A DNA stretch of 25,990 bases from positions 1 through 25,990 of the forward strand of contig DJGZ01000077.1 in NCBI GenBank assembly GCA_002433025.1, given 5' to 3'. The number at the start of each line of letters is the position of its first letter. The stretch's first letter is position 1. The notes beneath the pieces are model-generated. The model saw only the letters and a list, made by a program, of their open reading frames with translations. It was not told the origin of the DNA and searched no databases. The position numbers were made by a program, and so were the translations under genes. The DNA comes from Bacteroidales bacterium UBA5833 (lineage in GTDB: Bacteria; Bacteroidota; Bacteroidia; Bacteroidales; Lentimicrobiaceae). Below, piece by piece: positions 24,448 through 25,990 of the stretch.

Positions 24448-25917
24448 ATGAATAACCCTATTCAGCATCTTGAGCCTAAGTCTGTATGGAAAAATTTCTA
24501 CAGCCTGACACAGATTCCGCGTCCTTCCAAGAAAGAAGAGCGCATCATCGAATTCATGAAAAATTTCGGTTTGTCAACCGGGTTGGAAACCTGGGTGGAT
24601 GAAGTCGGAAATGTGATGATCCGCAAGCCGGCCACTCCCGGAATGGAAAACCGGAAAGGCATTGTACTGCAGGCGCATCTCGACATGGTTCCACAGAAGA
24701 ACAGCGACAAAACGCATGACTTTGAAAAAGATCCCATTGAACCTCAGGTTGACGGAGAATGGGTTAAAGCCAACGGCACTACACTCGGAGCCGACAACGG
24801 CATGGGAGTGGCTGCCATCATGGCTGTGCTTGAATCAAAAGACCTTGTTCACGGTCCCATTGAGGCCCTGTTTACAATAGACGAGGAAAGCGGCATGACC
24901 GGAGCCTTCAACCTGCAGCCCGATGTGCTTAAAGGCGAAATTCTGCTGAACCTCGATTCGGAAGACGAAGGGGAACTTTACATCGGCTGCGCCGGCGGAA
25001 TCAATGGAAATTTTGAATTCCCGTTTAAAAAGGCCGCCGCCGAACAAGGTACCATTGCATACAAGATCGACGTAAGTGGCTTAAAAGGAGGGCATTCGGG
25101 ACTTGATATTCCCCTGGGCCGTGGTAATTCCTGCAAAATCATCACCCGCCTGCTTTGGCATGGTGTTCAAAAACACGGGCTGAGGCTCTCATCGCTCGAA
25201 GCCGGCAATATGCGCAATGCCATCCCGCGCGAAGGGCACGCCACTGTTACCATTCCGGCCAACGAAAAAGAGAAATTCGAAAAGTGCATGCTCAGCTTTG
25301 CCGAAACCATCAAGGCAGAACTTTCGGTAACCGAACCCGGACTTCAGATTACAGCCGCATCAACCGCCATGCCTGATTACCTGATGGATGCCGATACACA
25401 GAACCGCATGCTGCGGGCTGTCTACGGATGCCCCAACGGGGTGATCAGGATGAGCGATACCATGGAAGGACTGGTAGAAACTTCAACCAACCTGTCAATC
25501 GTAAAAACAGAAGGAGAAACCGTAAAAGTGACCTGTCTGCTCCGCAGTTCCGTAAATTCAGCCAAAACAGACCTCACGCATATGATGGGCAGCATTTTTG
25601 AGTTGGCTGGTGCAAAGGTAGAGTTCGACGGCGAATATCCCGGATGGAAGCCAAATCCGGATTCTGCAATCCTCAAAGCCATGCAGGATGTATACAACAC
25701 ACGCTTCGGAAAAGTACCGGAAATCAAAGCCATACACGCCGGACTCGAATGCGGACTGCTTGGCGCGGTTTATCCCGGCTGGGATATGATTTCCTTCGGC
25801 CCTACCATCCGTTACCCACATTCACCCGACGAAAAAGTGAACATCGCTTCAGTTGAAAAATTCTGGATTTACCTGACCGAGACCCTGAAAAATGCACCGG
25901 CAAAACCGGTAGCCTGA
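24448..25917 (+). CDS. pepD: cytosol non-specific dipeptidase (M20 family aminoacyl-histidine dipeptidase)
   Basis: 489 residues, the usual PepD length. A two-zinc cytoplasmic dipeptidase that degrades a wide range of dipeptides, including Xaa-His. Metal and catalytic sites are visible: LQAHLDMVPQ (His77), LGADNGMGVA (Asp116), TIDEESGMTGA (Glu146 catalytic, Glu147 ligand), NLDSEDEGELYIG and the late ligand in TIRYPHSPDEKV. The lid or dimerisation domain lies in between (GLKGGHSGLDIPLGRGN). It stands alone, with a weak -7-like TATTTTAG at 24389-24396 upstream and a terminator directly downstream. Confidence 0.95.
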   Translation: MNNPIQHLEPKSVWKNFYSLTQIPRPSKKEERIIEFMKNFGLSTGLETWVDEVGNVMIRKPATPGMENRKGIVLQAHLDMVPQKNSDKTHDFEKDPIEPQVDGEWVKANGTTLGADNGMGVAAIMAVLESKDLVHGPIEALFTIDEESGMTGAFNLQPDVLKGEILLNLDSEDEGELYIGCAGGINGNFEFPFKKAAAEQGTIAYKIDVSGLKGGHSGLDIPLGRGNSCKIITRLLWHGVQKHGLRLSSLEAGNMRNAIPREGHATVTIPANEKEKFEKCMLSFAETIKAELSVTEPGLQITAASTAMPDYLMDADTQNRMLRAVYGCPNGVIRMSDTMEGLVETSTNLSIVKTEGETVKVTCLLRSSVNSAKTDLTHMMGSIFELAGAKVEFDGEYPGWKPNPDSAILKAMQDVYNTRFGKVPEIKAIHAGLECGLLGAVYPGWDMISFGPTIRYPHSPDEKVNIASVEKFWIYLTETLKNAPAKPVA

Positions 25918-25926
25918 GCATAATAC

Positions 25927-25961
25927 GTCAGCGGATTTCATAATCCGCTGACATTCTTTTT
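25927..25961 (+). terminator. Rho-independent terminator after pepD
   Basis: GTCAGCGGATT (25927-25937), loop TCAT, AATCCGCTGAC (25942-25952), a perfect 11-bp stem, followed by ATTCTTTTTG. Confidence 0.9.
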
Positions 25962-25990
25962 GTTACCGGGTAGTTCATTATATGATGTGC

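Overview
The window looks like a piece of a Bacteroidota chromosome, probably of the Bacteroidales type. The evidence is: two large secreted proteins ending in the gliding-motility/type IX secretion C-terminal domain (CHU_C); class 1B PyrK/PyrD; families largely confined to this phylum (DUF5606, the DUF2752+TM2 pair); no clear Shine-Dalgarno sequences; and repeated matches to the Bacteroidota promoter -7 box TAnnTTTG.

Layout. (1) 1-7240 is an accessory surface-protein region. It holds the 3' end of one T9SS substrate, a small unknown secreted protein, a 1159-residue multidomain T9SS substrate, a reverse-strand AAA+/DUF4143 ATPase, and then an orphan 3' fragment of another CHU_C gene that is almost identical in sequence to the end of the large gene. 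(2) 7241-7680 is a non-coding block of tandem ~170-bp repeats carrying REP-like palindromes. (3) 7710-9966 holds a DUF5606 gene with a terminator, then pyrK and pyrD. (4) 9995-10671, on the reverse strand, is a small membrane-protein operon (DUF2752, then TM2). (5) 11073-13151 is a stand-alone EF-G gene with a long upstream region rich in inverted repeats. (6) 13328-16200 is a tight operon of purD, a polytopic membrane protein and rnhB. (7) 16246-17148 (reverse) is a predicted outer-membrane barrel, divergent from a 919-residue membrane-anchored propeller protein at 17331-20090. (8) 20406-21392 (reverse) is a glucosaminidase with LysM repeats. (9) 21634-24322 is a response regulator, histidine kinase and rsmG in one tight operon. 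(10) 24448-25917 is pepD with a terminator.

From about 7.7 kb onward the window is ordinary core metabolism, translation and envelope maintenance. The unusual material is in the first 7.7 kb. T9SS substrates there are assembled from exchangeable modules of different base composition. A CHU_C end differs from its neighbour only at synonymous positions across 169 bp. An ATPase gene with a near-perfect 42-bp palindrome over its promoter lies between the two copies. I see no transposase, integrase, tRNA, rRNA or CRISPR array. I found no clear new multi-gene system; the best candidates for follow-up are the CHU_C copy/ATPase arrangement and the palindromic operator.
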